A DNA stretch of 64,000 nt from positions 806,001 to 870,000 of the forward strand of contig NZ_JBLTWO010000001.1 of NCBI RefSeq assembly GCF_049889055.1, read 5' to 3'. How positions within the stretch are numbered: position 1 is the stretch's first letter; every line of letters begins with the position of its first letter. The notes under the pieces are model-generated. The model searched no databases. It saw only the letters and a list, made by a program, of their open reading frames with translations, and was not told where the DNA came from. Position numbers and translations under genes: made by a program. Of the stretch, positions 53,541-62,159 are shown piece by piece. The DNA comes from Rhizorhabdus sp049889055. GTDB taxonomy: Bacteria; Pseudomonadota; Alphaproteobacteria; Sphingomonadales; Sphingomonadaceae.

Positions 53541-54701
53541 ATGGAGCGCGGACGATCCATGGCGGGCTATGACCACATCTATTTCCTGAAAAAGGCCTGG
53601 CCGCTCTATCCGGGTATCATCGAGCCCCGATCGGCCAGCGTCCTTCGCGACCATTATGCGCGTCGCCGTCGCCGACGCGGGCCTGTGCGGGCCGCCGCAG
53701 ATGCAATGATCGGTCTTGCCTTTCATGCCTGGATTCCGCTGCGCGCCGCCGCGGTCCAGCGCAAATTCGGCTTCGATGCGGCGTGGCGGCGACGGGCCAT
53801 CGCCATCGCCCGCAGGACCTTCGCCGATCCGAACGACATCGCACTGTTTCGCATCGATAGCGCCGATCAGCTGGACCATTATATCCGCCGCTTCGAGGAT
53901 GCCGCCATCAACAAGCGCCTCAATCCGCTCGGCTGGACCGGGGATTGCGTGCTCGCCGACAAGCACCGCTTTGCCGAGCGGTGCGCCGCGAGCGGCCTTC
54001 CCTGCCCGCCGACGGTGGCGCTGGTTGAGAAGGGCCGCGCCGAAGTGCGGATCGATCCCGCCGATCGGCCGATGATCGCGAAGCCGATCCGGGGCGAAGG
54101 CGGCGACGGCGTGCGCATGCTGGGCCCCGTCGCGGATCGGAAGGCCCTGCTGGCAAGGCTGCAGGGCATGAGCGAAGATCTGATCGTGCAACCGCTCATT
54201 ACGGTCCATCCTGCGCTGGCCGACATTGCGCTGGGCGCTCTGCCGACCGTCCGCATCGTCACCATGCTCGACGAACAGGGCCGGCCCGAAGTGGTCAGCG
54301 CGACCTTCCGCTGCGCCTCCGACCCCAAGGCGCGCGTCGACAATATGAAGGCCGGGGGACTGATCGTCCCGGTCGATCTGGAAGAAGGCCGGCTCGGGCT
54401 CGGCTGCTTCGGCTATGGCGGCGGCGATCATGACCGCCACCCTGCCTCCGGCGCGCCGATCGAGGGGCAAAGGCTTCCCGACTGGGATGAAATGCGCGCC
54501 CTCGCCACACGCGCGCATCGCGAGGCCTTCGTCGATTATGTCGTCATAGGCTGGGACATAGCCCCGTCGCGCGAAGGCCCGGTCCTGATCGAAGGCAATG
54601 GCAAGCCCGGCGTGCTGATGCCGCAGCGCGCGGCGCGGCAGGGCCTGGGGACCGGGCGCTATGGCGCCCTGCTCGCCCATCATCTCGCCATCAAAGCGTA
54701 G
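53541..54701 (+). CDS. ATP-grasp protein, sugar-transfer-associated type
   Basis: A 386-residue protein with an unusual Arg-rich N-terminal segment (HYARRRRRRGPVRAAADAMI) and a C-terminal ATP-grasp: KPIRGEGGDGVRMLGP (lid loop), LIVQPLITVHPAL, FRCASDPKARVDNMKAGG and VIGWDIAPSREGPVLIEGNG with the Mg-binding Glu/Asn pair. This is the pattern of the ATPgrasp_ST family, seen in polysaccharide and peptide-ligation gene clusters. It probably ligates an amino or carboxyl group onto a glycan-linked substrate. Start alternatives are ATG 53541 or 53559. Confidence 0.8.
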   Translation: MERGRSMAGYDHIYFLKKAWPLYPGIIEPRSASVLRDHYARRRRRRGPVRAAADAMIGLAFHAWIPLRAAAVQRKFGFDAAWRRRAIAIARRTFADPNDIALFRIDSADQLDHYIRRFEDAAINKRLNPLGWTGDCVLADKHRFAERCAASGLPCPPTVALVEKGRAEVRIDPADRPMIAKPIRGEGGDGVRMLGPVADRKALLARLQGMSEDLIVQPLITVHPALADIALGALPTVRIVTMLDEQGRPEVVSATFRCASDPKARVDNMKAGGLIVPVDLEEGRLGLGCFGYGGGDHDRHPASGAPIEGQRLPDWDEMRALATRAHREAFVDYVVIGWDIAPSREGPVLIEGNGKPGVLMPQRAARQGLGTGRYGALLAHHLAIKA

Positions 54702-54812
54702 CGTCGCCGTAACGCCAGCGCCCTTGGGACGTCATAGGCGCGGACTATTTTGGCCCGGCCCGACCGAACCCGCCGGAGATCGTCTCCGCGCACGGCAGGG
54801 CCGGAGACCGGA

Positions 54813-55841
54813 ATGACTCGTATCGCGGCACCGAGCGCGCTTCCCGCATCGGCGAAACGCGCGCTCAGCATCCTTCTGATCGCCAGGCATGTCCATTGGG
54901 AAGGGGGGCTTCACCCCAGCGACGGCACCCACGCAACCTATCATCGCGAGATGCGCGCGACGCTGGAGGAGATCGGGGTGAATCTGCGCCTCGCCGACAG
55001 CTATCAGGCGCTGTTCGAGGAGCCCGACGCCGATTTCGTCTTTCCCCTGCTCAACCGGGGCGGCTTCCTGAATTCGGAGATGCTGCTGCCGATTCTGTGC
55101 GAGCGTCACCGCATTCCCTATCTCGGCGCCAGCCCGATCCTGCGCGGCCTGTCCGACGACAAGCATCTGTCCAAGCGCATGGCGGTCGCGCGTGGCCTGC
55201 CCACCGCACCCTGGGCGATCTTCCGGCGCGGCGCGGTCGTCGATCTCTCGACGGTGCCGCCTGCGCGCAAATGGGTCGTCAAGCCCAATGCGTCGTCGGC
55301 CAGCTGGGGCATCAGCGCCGCCGACGACCTCGCCGACATCGGTGCTGCGGTCGAGCGTCTGCACCGCGAGGGCCATGACGTCATCGTCGAGCCCTTCATC
55401 CCCGGCCACGATATCGAGGTCAGCGTGATCACGCGCGAGGGCCGCCCCTTCCTCCTGCCGATGCAGATCGTCGAACAGGAGGACCCGCATTATCTGCGCA
55501 CCTATCTCGAAAAGCGGAACCTGATCGACGGGCAGGCCTATGAGATCCGCCCGCTCCACGACGCGGCGGTGATTGCCGAAGCCGAGCGCCAGTCGCTCGC
55601 GCTGATGCAGGAGTTCATGCCGTTCGACTATGGCCGGTTCGAGTTCCGGCTCGACATCCGCACCGGCGAGGTCCGCTTCATGGAGGTTAACCTCAACTGC
55701 AACCTCTGGTCGCGCAAGACCATATCGATGGCGGCGCGGCAGATCGGCTGGAGCCATGCCGAGCTTATCGAGACGATCCTGACCGAGAGCCTCGCCCGGC
55801 ATGGACTGCTGCAGCAGGTGCCCCAGCGTGTTGCGGCCTGA
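54813..55841 (+). CDS. ATP-grasp ligase related to D-Ala-D-Ala ligase
   Basis: A 342-residue ATP-grasp enzyme. YLGASPILRGLSDDKHLSK, KWVVKPNASSASWGISAAD, VEPFIPGHDIEVSVITREG and RFMEVNLNCNLWSRKTI carry the ATP and Mg residues of the Ddl-like branch (Glu-Val-Asn pair). ATG 54813 is favoured by CCGGAG just upstream. It is 111 nt after the first ATP-grasp gene and overlaps the nucleotidyltransferase gene. An amide- or ester-forming ligase role in the same pathway is likely; the substrates are not predictable. Confidence 0.85.
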   Translation: MTRIAAPSALPASAKRALSILLIARHVHWEGGLHPSDGTHATYHREMRATLEEIGVNLRLADSYQALFEEPDADFVFPLLNRGGFLNSEMLLPILCERHRIPYLGASPILRGLSDDKHLSKRMAVARGLPTAPWAIFRRGAVVDLSTVPPARKWVVKPNASSASWGISAADDLADIGAAVERLHREGHDVIVEPFIPGHDIEVSVITREGRPFLLPMQIVEQEDPHYLRTYLEKRNLIDGQAYEIRPLHDAAVIAEAERQSLALMQEFMPFDYGRFEFRLDIRTGEVRFMEVNLNCNLWSRKTISMAARQIGWSHAELIETILTESLARHGLLQQVPQRVAA

Positions 55842-56664
55842 GCCCGGCTACACCGCCGCGATCCTCGCCGCGCAGCGCCCCGGCATCGTCGATCCGCTGG
55901 CTGAGGCGCATGGCGTGTCGCACAAATGCGTCGTGCCGATCGAAGATGCGCCGCTGATCGCGCATGTCGTCGCGGCACTGCGGGCCTCTGCCGGCTGCCG
56001 CCGCATCCTGATCGTGGTCGAACCCGCCATGTTCGCGCCACTGCGCGACCTGCTCGGCGACGGCTCCCCGGCGATCGACTTCGTCGCGGCAGCGGACAAT
56101 CTCGCCGATAGCGTGCTGGTCGCAGCCGAAGCGGCGGACGGCATGATGATCGTCACCACGGCCGACAATGTCCTGCTCACGCCCGCTGCAGTCGACGCCG
56201 TGGTGCGCGACCTGCGGGCGGGTGCCGATGTGAGCGTTGCGCTCGCGACGCGCGAGAGCGTGCTGGCGGCTCATCCCGAGGGGCAGCGCCGCTTCTACCG
56301 GTTCAGCGACGTCGAGATATCGAACTGCAACCTCTACGGCTTCGGCGGACGCCGGGCTGTGGCCGCCGCCGAGAGCTTCCGCAGCGGCGGTCAGTTCGCC
56401 AAGAAGCCCTTGCGGCTGCTCGCGGCGGTCGGCGCCGCCAACGTCGCCCTGCTGCTGCTCCATCGCCTGTCGCTGGCCGCCGCTTTCGACCGGCTGTCCC
56501 GCCGCTTCGGACTGCGCATCGCGCCGCTGATCCTCGACGACGGATCGCATGCGATCGATGTCGACAATGAGCGGACCTACCGCGTCGCGGCGCTGCTGCT
56601 CCGGCAGCGCGGCCAGACGCCGCGCCGGATGATGGACCGCGTCGCCGAGATGCTGGCCGGCTGA
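55828..56664 (+). CDS. MobA-like NTP transferase domain protein
   Basis: A 278-residue protein starting at GTG 55828, overlapping the preceding gene by 14 nt; an in-frame ATG at 55801 would add nine residues. The start TAAILAAQRPGIVDPLAEAH and SHKCVVPIEDAPLI, with VTTADNVLLTP further on, resemble the MobA/IspD-type nucleotidyltransferase fold, but the classical GGxSxRxG loop is replaced by AAQRPGIVDP, so catalysis is not certain. It contains a membrane-like stretch (VGAANVALLLLHRLSLAAAF). It closes the plus-strand half of the conjugate cluster. Confidence 0.75.
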   Translation: MLRPEPGYTAAILAAQRPGIVDPLAEAHGVSHKCVVPIEDAPLIAHVVAALRASAGCRRILIVVEPAMFAPLRDLLGDGSPAIDFVAAADNLADSVLVAAEAADGMMIVTTADNVLLTPAAVDAVVRDLRAGADVSVALATRESVLAAHPEGQRRFYRFSDVEISNCNLYGFGGRRAVAAAESFRSGGQFAKKPLRLLAAVGAANVALLLLHRLSLAAAFDRLSRRFGLRIAPLILDDGSHAIDVDNERTYRVAALLLRQRGQTPRRMMDRVAEMLAG

Positions 56665-56668
56665 GCCG

Positions 56669-57544
56669 TCAGGCACCGATCCGCAGCAGCGCGGCGCGGT
56701 CGAACAGAGCGCGGACGAGCGGATCGCGCTCCTGCCGGCGGATCGCGACCTGGAAGTCGATCGACCGGTCGAGGCCGGGCCACAGGCGGACGAGCGCGCC
56801 GCTGGCGAGCTGATCGGCGACCATCGGGCGCGGCACGAGGCTCAGCCCCGCCTCGGCCGCGACCAGGTCGATCAGCATGCGCGCATTGTTGCAGATGTGG
56901 ATCATCGGCCGGGCCACGCCCGACTCCTCCAGCGCCGACAGCGCGAGGCCATGGATGGGGGAATGGCGATGCAGCAGCCAGATGGGCAGCACTCCCGGGC
57001 AGGCCTCCGCCTGCCCCGCCACTGACGGAGCGGCGACCCAGACGAGGTCGACGCGGCCCACCGGCGCCGTCTCGACATTGGGCGTGGCGACCGGCCCGGC
57101 CACGAAGATCAGATCATTGGCCGCGCCCAGAAGCTTCTGCAGCATATTGTGCGAGAGATCGATATCGACCTCGAGCGAGGCTTGCGGAAAGTCGTCCTGC
57201 AAAGCTCTGAGGAAGGGCGGCAGCACGGTCGCCGCGACGATTTCGCCAGTACCGATCCTCACGATGCCGGCGGTTCCGGACAGGCGAGCGGAATGAAGCA
57301 GGATGCGCTCGATCGAGGCCCAGAGCGGCTCGCATTCCTCGACCAGCTGGCGCCCCCGCGCGGTCAGCACCATGTTGCGCCCGGCGCGCTGGAACAGCTC
57401 GAACCCGACCTGCCCCTCCAGCTCACGGACTCGTGCCGAGATGGCAGGCTGGGTGGTGTTGAGGCGATCGGCAGCAGCGGCGAACGTGCCCAGCCGGCTG
57501 ATCCATAACAGCGTTTCGAGGTGATAGAGCGAAATGCGTCTCAT
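56669..57544 (-). CDS. LysR-family transcriptional regulator
   Basis: A 291-residue LysR regulator. The N-terminal winged helix reads LGTFAAAADRLNTTQPAISA and RVRELEGQVGFELFQRAGR. The C-terminal effector domain begins near residue 90 (VRIGTGEIVAATVLPPFL). It is divergent from the CoA-transferase genes (84-nt gap), so that pair is its most likely target, with a 3-oxoacid or related ligand. The short shared region has several AT-rich bases near 57550-57595. Confidence 0.9.
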   Translation of the reverse strand: MRRISLYHLETLLWISRLGTFAAAADRLNTTQPAISARVRELEGQVGFELFQRAGRNMVLTARGRQLVEECEPLWASIERILLHSARLSGTAGIVRIGTGEIVAATVLPPFLRALQDDFPQASLEVDIDLSHNMLQKLLGAANDLIFVAGPVATPNVETAPVGRVDLVWVAAPSVAGQAEACPGVLPIWLLHRHSPIHGLALSALEESGVARPMIHICNNARMLIDLVAAEAGLSLVPRPMVADQLASGALVRLWPGLDRSIDFQVAIRRQERDPLVRALFDRAALLRIGA

Positions 57545-57628
57545 AAGGTCACTTTATGGATATGATGAAAGAACAACAATTGGATTTTATGATTCAGCAC
57601 GCCTAACCCAAGGGCAGGAGGTACTGCC

Positions 57629-58336
57629 GTGACCAAGATCTACGATAGCGCGCAAGCCGCGCTCGAAGGGCTTCTGTTCGACGGAATGACGATCTGCTCC
57701 GGGGGCTTCGGCCTGTGCGGGGTGCCCGACCGGCTGATCGACGCGATCCAGGCCTCGGGCGTCAAGAAGCTCGTCGTCGCCTCGAACAATGCCGGCATCG
57801 ACGGCGAAGGGCTCGGCAAGCTGCTGCGCACGCGCCAGATCGCCAAGATGATCGCCTCCTATGTCGGCGAGAACAAGGAGTTCGAGCGGCAATATCTGGC
57901 GGGTGAGCTCGAAGTCGAATTCTGCCCGCAGGGCACGCTCGCCGAGCGGATGCGCGCCGGCGGCGCCGGCATCCCCGGCTTCTACACCAAGACCGGCGTC
58001 GGCACGCTCGTGGCCGAAGGCAAGGAAACCAAGGATTTCGACGGCGAGACCTATGTGCTCGAACGCGGCATCCGCGCCGACCTGTCGATCATCAAGGGCT
58101 GGAAGGCCGACGAGAGCGGCAACCTGATCTTCCGCAAGACCGCGCGCAACTTCAACCAGCCGGCGGCGACGGCGGGCAAGATCTGCGTCGCCGAAGTCGA
58201 GGAGATCGTGCCGGTGGGCAGCCTCGATCCCGACCACATCCATGTGCCGAGCATCTATGTGAAGCGGCTCGTGCTCGGCGCGCCCTATGACAAGAGGATC
58301 GAGTTCCGCACCGTACGGCAGAGGGAGACGGCATAA
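57629..58336 (+). CDS. 3-oxoacid CoA-transferase subunit A
   Basis: A 235-residue subunit starting at GTG 57629 with GGGCAGGAGG upstream. The CoA-transferase I pattern is complete: FDGMTICSGGFGLCGVPDRL, VASNNAGIDGEGLGKLL, GAGIPGFYTKTGVGTLVAEG and ADLSIIKGWKAD. With subunit B it moves CoA from succinyl-CoA to acetoacetate or another 3-oxoacid, feeding ketone-body or beta-ketoadipate-type intermediates to central metabolism. Its stop overlaps the ATG of subunit B. Confidence 0.93.
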   Translation: MTKIYDSAQAALEGLLFDGMTICSGGFGLCGVPDRLIDAIQASGVKKLVVASNNAGIDGEGLGKLLRTRQIAKMIASYVGENKEFERQYLAGELEVEFCPQGTLAERMRAGGAGIPGFYTKTGVGTLVAEGKETKDFDGETYVLERGIRADLSIIKGWKADESGNLIFRKTARNFNQPAATAGKICVAEVEEIVPVGSLDPDHIHVPSIYVKRLVLGAPYDKRIEFRTVRQRETA

Positions 58337-58971
58337 TGGCCTGGGACCGCAACCAGATGGCGGCGCGCGCCGCCCGCGAACTGCAGGACGGCTTCTACGT
58401 CAATCTCGGCATCGGCATTCCGACGCTGGTGGCGAACAACATCCCCGAAGGGATGACCGTCACGCTGCAGTCCGAGAATGGCATGCTCGGCATCGGCCCC
58501 TTCCCTTATGAGGGCGAGGAGGATGCCGACCTGATCAACGCGGGCAAGCAGACGATCAGCGAACTGCCGTCATCGAGCTATTTCTCCTCGTCCGACAGCT
58601 TCGCGATGATCCGGGGCGGGCATATCGACCTGACCGTGCTCGGCGCGATGGAGGTGTCCGAGCAGGGTGACATCGCCAACTGGATGATCCCCGGCAAGAT
58701 GGTGAAGGGCATGGGCGGTGCGATGGATCTCGTCGCCGGGGTCAAGAAGATCATCGTCGTGATGGAGCATTGCGCCAAGGATGGCAGCCCGAAATTCATT
58801 CCGGCCTGCACCCTGCCGCTCACCGGCAAGAACGTCGTCGACATGATCGTCACCGACCTTGCCGTGTTTCAGCGTCCCGACCACCAGTCGCCCTTCCGCC
58901 TGGTCGAGACCGCACCGGGCGTGACGGCCGAGGAGATCGCGGCGAAGACGACCGCGCACTACATCGTCTGA
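58336..58971 (+). CDS. 3-oxoacid CoA-transferase subunit B
   Basis: A 211-residue subunit. VNLGIGIPTLVANNIPEGM and the active-site SENGMLGIGPFP (Glu47, which forms the glutamyl-CoA thioester) are intact, followed by RGGHIDLTVLGAMEVSEQGD. It forms the SCOT-type heterotetramer with subunit A and is translationally coupled to it (1-nt overlap). A strong hairpin terminator follows at 58991-59030. Confidence 0.94.
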   Translation: MAWDRNQMAARAARELQDGFYVNLGIGIPTLVANNIPEGMTVTLQSENGMLGIGPFPYEGEEDADLINAGKQTISELPSSSYFSSSDSFAMIRGGHIDLTVLGAMEVSEQGDIANWMIPGKMVKGMGGAMDLVAGVKKIIVVMEHCAKDGSPKFIPACTLPLTGKNVVDMIVTDLAVFQRPDHQSPFRLVETAPGVTAEEIAAKTTAHYIV

Positions 58972-58990
58972 CGCCCGCAAGGCTTGTTAT

Positions 58991-59030
58991 GAAGGCCGGC
59001 CGCCGCAGGGCGCGCCGGCCTTCTGCTTTT
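58991..59030. terminator. hairpin terminator between CoA-transferase and TetR genes
   Basis: GAAGGCCGGC (58991-59000) pairs perfectly with GCCGGCCTTC (59014-59023), followed by TGCTTTT. It lies between convergent stops and could serve both directions. Confidence 0.8.
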
Positions 59031-59046
59031 GGGGAGGGTCAGGCCG

Positions 59047-59715
59047 TCAGGTTTCGCGCGGCAGATCGATCTCGCCGGGTTCGAGCGATCCGATCAGGTG
59101 GATGAAGGATTTGACCGCGATCTTTTCCAGCGCCGGCATCCGCGCTTCGAATGGCTTTTCGTAGCCGGCGAAGATTGTCAGCCCTTCCATCGAGGCTGAA
59201 ATGAACAGCGCGACCAGCTTGCGTTCCTCGACCGGCAGGCGGGGGTTGATCTCCGCGATCAGCTCGTTGATCGCGACGCGGGCACGCTCGTACAGTTCGT
59301 GGACGCGCTCCTGCACGAACGGGTCGTGGTTCGACATCGCCCAGAGCTCGGGAAAGACCCGCGTCGTCTTCTTGCTGCGGATGTCCTCGAGCACCAACGT
59401 GACGAGCCGCTCCAACCGCCGTTCGGCATCGGCGGCCGGATCATGGACGATGACGTCGAACGCCTGTTCGTAGCTGCTGATGATCGCGTTGAGCAGCTCG
59501 CGCAGCAATTCGTCCTTGGACGGAAAATAATAAGCGAGATTGCCCGCCTTCATTCCGCAGGCCGCCGCGATCCGTCGCAGGGTCAACGCCTTCGACCCCT
59601 CTTCGACGAGAATCTCCAGCGCGGCGTGAAGGATCTGCTCGAACCCCTCCTGGCCGCGCGCATAGCCCCCCTCCCGCGGTGTGATTCGCAAATCGGGAAC
59701 GATGAAATCGGTCAA
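59047..59715 (-). CDS. TetR-family transcriptional regulator
   Basis: A 222-residue regulator. The start is most likely TTG 59715, preceded by GAGGA; no ATG is available in the frame before unrelated antisense sequence. The TetR helix-turn-helix is LTLRRIAAACGMKAGNLAYY followed by FPSKDELLRELL, as in RutR/BetI-like members. The effector domain has ERKLVALFISASMEGLTIF. It is divergent from the amine dehydrogenase operon (154 nt), so it probably represses that operon and responds to the amine or its aldehyde product. Confidence 0.87.
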   Translation of the reverse strand: MTDFIVPDLRITPREGGYARGQEGFEQILHAALEILVEEGSKALTLRRIAAACGMKAGNLAYYFPSKDELLRELLNAIISSYEQAFDVIVHDPAADAERRLERLVTLVLEDIRSKKTTRVFPELWAMSNHDPFVQERVHELYERARVAINELIAEINPRLPVEERKLVALFISASMEGLTIFAGYEKPFEARMPALEKIAVKSFIHLIGSLEPGEIDLPRET

Positions 59716-59786
59716 GTCGGGGTCCTCAAGACTATGATCCAAACGCCCTAATCCCGGCCATCCCAGACAACAAGCCCGACCATATT

Positions 59787-59820
59787 TTTGTCGCTTGACA
59801 TATTTTGGACGTATGACAAA
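59787..59820. promoter_or_regulatory. possible TetR operator / promoter region of the amine dehydrogenase operon
   Basis: TTTGTC (59787-59792) and GACAAA (59815-59820) are inverted arms, and an inner CATA/TATG pair is nested between them. A TTGACA hexamer (59795-59800) lies inside. This is the AT-richest stretch between the divergent TetR and mauB-like genes. The assignment is inference from position and symmetry. Confidence 0.45.
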
Positions 59821-59868
59821 CTTTCTCCCGTCACGCCGAAAGGGCGGACACAGGGAGGCGGGCATTCG

Positions 59869-61035
59869 ATGACTCGAAATTCCATGGTGGCGGCGCTTGT
59901 GCTGTCGTTGACGAGCGGAGCGGCAATGGGGGCCAGCCCCTATCCCAATCCGCTGCCGGTCGAGCCGATCCCGAACGTGCTCGAACTGACCGCGAAATAT
60001 CCGGCCAGCTGGATCTATGTGCAGGACCTGCACTTCAACAGCATCCTCGATGGCCGCGCTGCGATCGTCGACGTCGCGGCCGAGCATAGCGCGGTCAAGG
60101 GCCAGATCCCGGTAGCCCAGTTCGGCACGCTGCTGCCCTCGACCACCCGACCCGACATCTATGTCGCCGAGACATTCCATGCGCGACTGACCCGTGGCGA
60201 GCGCACCGACGTCATCACCATCTGGGACAAGGCAACGCTGAAGCCCAAGGGCGAGATCGCCCTGCCAGGCGGCAAGCGCGGCCAGTTCGTGACGCTGCGC
60301 AACGCCTTCCAGCTGACCAATGGCGAGAAATGGGCGCTGCTGTTCAACTTCACGCCGGCCTCGTCGGTGTCGGTGATCGACCTCGACAGCCGCACCATCC
60401 TCAACGAGATCGATCTGCCCGGCTGCTCGCTCGTCTATCCCACCGGCGAGCGCGGCTTCACCTCGCTCTGCGCCGATGGAACGATGACGAGCATCGCACT
60501 GGACGCGGCGGGCAAGGTCGCGTCGAGCGCGACAAGCAAGGCTATCAACGACATCGACCATGATGCGATGTTCATGACCCCGACGATGGTAGGACGCACC
60601 GCCTGGTTCGCCACCTTTACCGGCAATCTCCACGGCATCGACTTTAGTGGCGACGTGGCCCGCGACCTTGGCACGTTCGCGATGCCGAAGGAAAAGACGG
60701 CTGAAGGCGAATGGCGTCCGGGCGGCTGGCAGGTGATCAGCAGCGATCCCGCCGGACGCGTCTATGTCCTGATGAATCCGGCGGGCCGGGAAGGCAGCCA
60801 CAAGGACGGCGGCAGCGAAGTCTGGGTCGTCGACCCCGCCAAGCGGCAGCGCGTCGCCCGGGTGCCGCTCGCCAATCCGGCCATCTCGATCGAGGTCACC
60901 GCCCAGTCGGCTCCACTGCTCGTCGCCTCGCGCGCCGATGGCTCGCTCGACGTCTATGATGCCGCCAGCGGCAAGCTCCAGCGGAGCATCGCGCAGGTCG
61001 TTCACGACCCGATGACCATGACGGCGGCACGGTGA
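59869..61035 (+). CDS. quinoprotein amine dehydrogenase heavy chain (MauB/AauB-like)
   Basis: A 388-residue exported protein (signal MVAALVLSLTSGAAMGAS) with a seven-bladed beta-propeller pattern. PASWIYVQDLHFNSILDGRA, RPDIYVAETFHARLTRGERT, GCSLVYPTGERGFTSLCADG and DIDHDAMFMTP are heavy-chain landmarks of methylamine/aromatic amine dehydrogenases. It binds the TTQ-bearing small subunit in the periplasm. ATG 59869 follows GGGAGG. Its stop overlaps the GTG of the mauE-like gene. Whether methylamine or aralkylamines are oxidised is not decidable from this chain. Confidence 0.92.
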   Translation: MTRNSMVAALVLSLTSGAAMGASPYPNPLPVEPIPNVLELTAKYPASWIYVQDLHFNSILDGRAAIVDVAAEHSAVKGQIPVAQFGTLLPSTTRPDIYVAETFHARLTRGERTDVITIWDKATLKPKGEIALPGGKRGQFVTLRNAFQLTNGEKWALLFNFTPASSVSVIDLDSRTILNEIDLPGCSLVYPTGERGFTSLCADGTMTSIALDAAGKVASSATSKAINDIDHDAMFMTPTMVGRTAWFATFTGNLHGIDFSGDVARDLGTFAMPKEKTAEGEWRPGGWQVISSDPAGRVYVLMNPAGREGSHKDGGSEVWVVDPAKRQRVARVPLANPAISIEVTAQSAPLLVASRADGSLDVYDAASGKLQRSIAQVVHDPMTMTAAR

Positions 61036-61541
61036 TCGCGATGGGCGAGATCCTCCCTTATTTCCTCGCCACCGTGCTGGTCTCGGCAGCGATCCACAAG
61101 CTGATCGCGCGCGACCGGCTGGCGGCGGCGGCGGTCCGCATGACGGGTCTTCCCGCCGCCCTGGGTCAGCCTCTGTCGCTTTCGGCCGCCGCGATCGAAG
61201 CGGGTGCCGCCGTCGCCCTGCCCCTCCCGGCCGGCCGCCCTGCGGGCTGCGCGTTGGCCATGCTGCTCTGGGCCGCCTACGCGCTGCTGCTGTGGCGCGC
61301 GCGCCAGCGCGGGGAAGGTTTCGACTGCGGCTGCAGCCTCAGCGGACCGTCGCGGTCGACCGAAGCCTATCCCGCGATGCGCGCCGCCGCTCTGGCCGCG
61401 CTCGCTGCGATCGCGGCGCTGCTTCCTGTGGGAAGCCCGAATATCCTCTCCATTTTCGGCGCCTTAACCTTCTTCGCGCTGTATCTCGCCGCGGGCGAAA
61501 TCGCCTCGGCATCCTCCTCGGCAAGGAGACTCGCACGATGA
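61032..61541 (+). CDS. MauE-like membrane protein for amine dehydrogenase maturation
   Basis: A 169-residue protein with four or five hydrophobic helices. FATVLVSAAIHK-type start and the Cys pair GFDCGCSLSGPSRSTE match MauE/DoxX-related proteins that help form the many disulphides of the small subunit. It starts at GTG 61032 inside the heavy-chain stop and ends overlapping the mauD-like start. A second ATG four codons in (MGEILPYFLA) is an alternative. Confidence 0.87.
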   Translation: MIAMGEILPYFLATVLVSAAIHKLIARDRLAAAAVRMTGLPAALGQPLSLSAAAIEAGAAVALPLPAGRPAGCALAMLLWAAYALLLWRARQRGEGFDCGCSLSGPSRSTEAYPAMRAAALAALAAIAALLPVGSPNILSIFGALTFFALYLAAGEIASASSSARRLAR

Positions 61542-62128
61542 CCGGCTTCGTACTCGCTTCGCAGATCATGTTGTGGATTGCCGTCGGCGTGCTGGGCATC
61601 CTTGTGATGGCCCTCGCCCGGCAGGTCGGCGTCCTGCACGAACGGATCGCCCCGGCAGGCGCGCTGACGTTGCACCAGAAGGTCGCGGTCGGCGACAAGG
61701 GGCCGGAAATGACCGTGATCGCCCTCGACGGACAGGATGTCCGCATCGGCGGCAAGCGCGACGGGCGCAGCCAGCTGCTCTTCTTCCTCTCCCCCGACTG
61801 CCCGATCTGCAAGACCTTGCTGCCGGTGCTGCGCTCCGCCGCCCGCGCGGAGGCGGGCTGGGTCGACACGGTGCTCGCTAGCGACGGCGACGAGGCCGCG
61901 CATCGCCGACTGGTCATGAAGGAAGGTCTGGCCGGCATGCCCTATGTCCTTTCGGAAACCCTCGGCCGGTCGCTGGGCGTGTCGAAGCTGCCCTATGCCG
62001 TGCTGCTCGACGAGCAAGGCCGCATCGCATCGCTCGGGCTGATCAACAACCGCGAACATCTCGAAAGCCTGTTCGAGGCGAAGGAACGCGGGGTCGCTTC
62101 GATCCAGCATTATCTGGCCGGCGCCTGA
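61538..62128 (+). CDS. MauD-like thioredoxin-fold maturation protein
   Basis: A 196-residue protein anchored by one N-terminal helix (LASQIMLWIAVGVLGILVMA) with a periplasmic thioredoxin-like domain; the redox motif is SPDCPICKTLLP (CPxC). MauD is required for correct disulphide formation in the light chain. AAGGAG precedes the ATG, which overlaps the mauE stop by 4 nt. YVLSETLGRSLGVSKLPYAV is the conserved cis-Pro region. Confidence 0.92.
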   Translation: MTGFVLASQIMLWIAVGVLGILVMALARQVGVLHERIAPAGALTLHQKVAVGDKGPEMTVIALDGQDVRIGGKRDGRSQLLFFLSPDCPICKTLLPVLRSAARAEAGWVDTVLASDGDEAAHRRLVMKEGLAGMPYVLSETLGRSLGVSKLPYAVLLDEQGRIASLGLINNREHLESLFEAKERGVASIQHYLAGA

Positions 62129-62159
62129 ACGGCATCACGAGCAAAAGGGGGCTGCTCCC

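Noticed and set aside
59716..61005. N-terminal extension of the TetR frame to 652 residues
   Set aside because: The extension is antisense to the mauB-like gene. TetR proteins are about 200 residues and a GAGGA plus TTG start fits at 59715.
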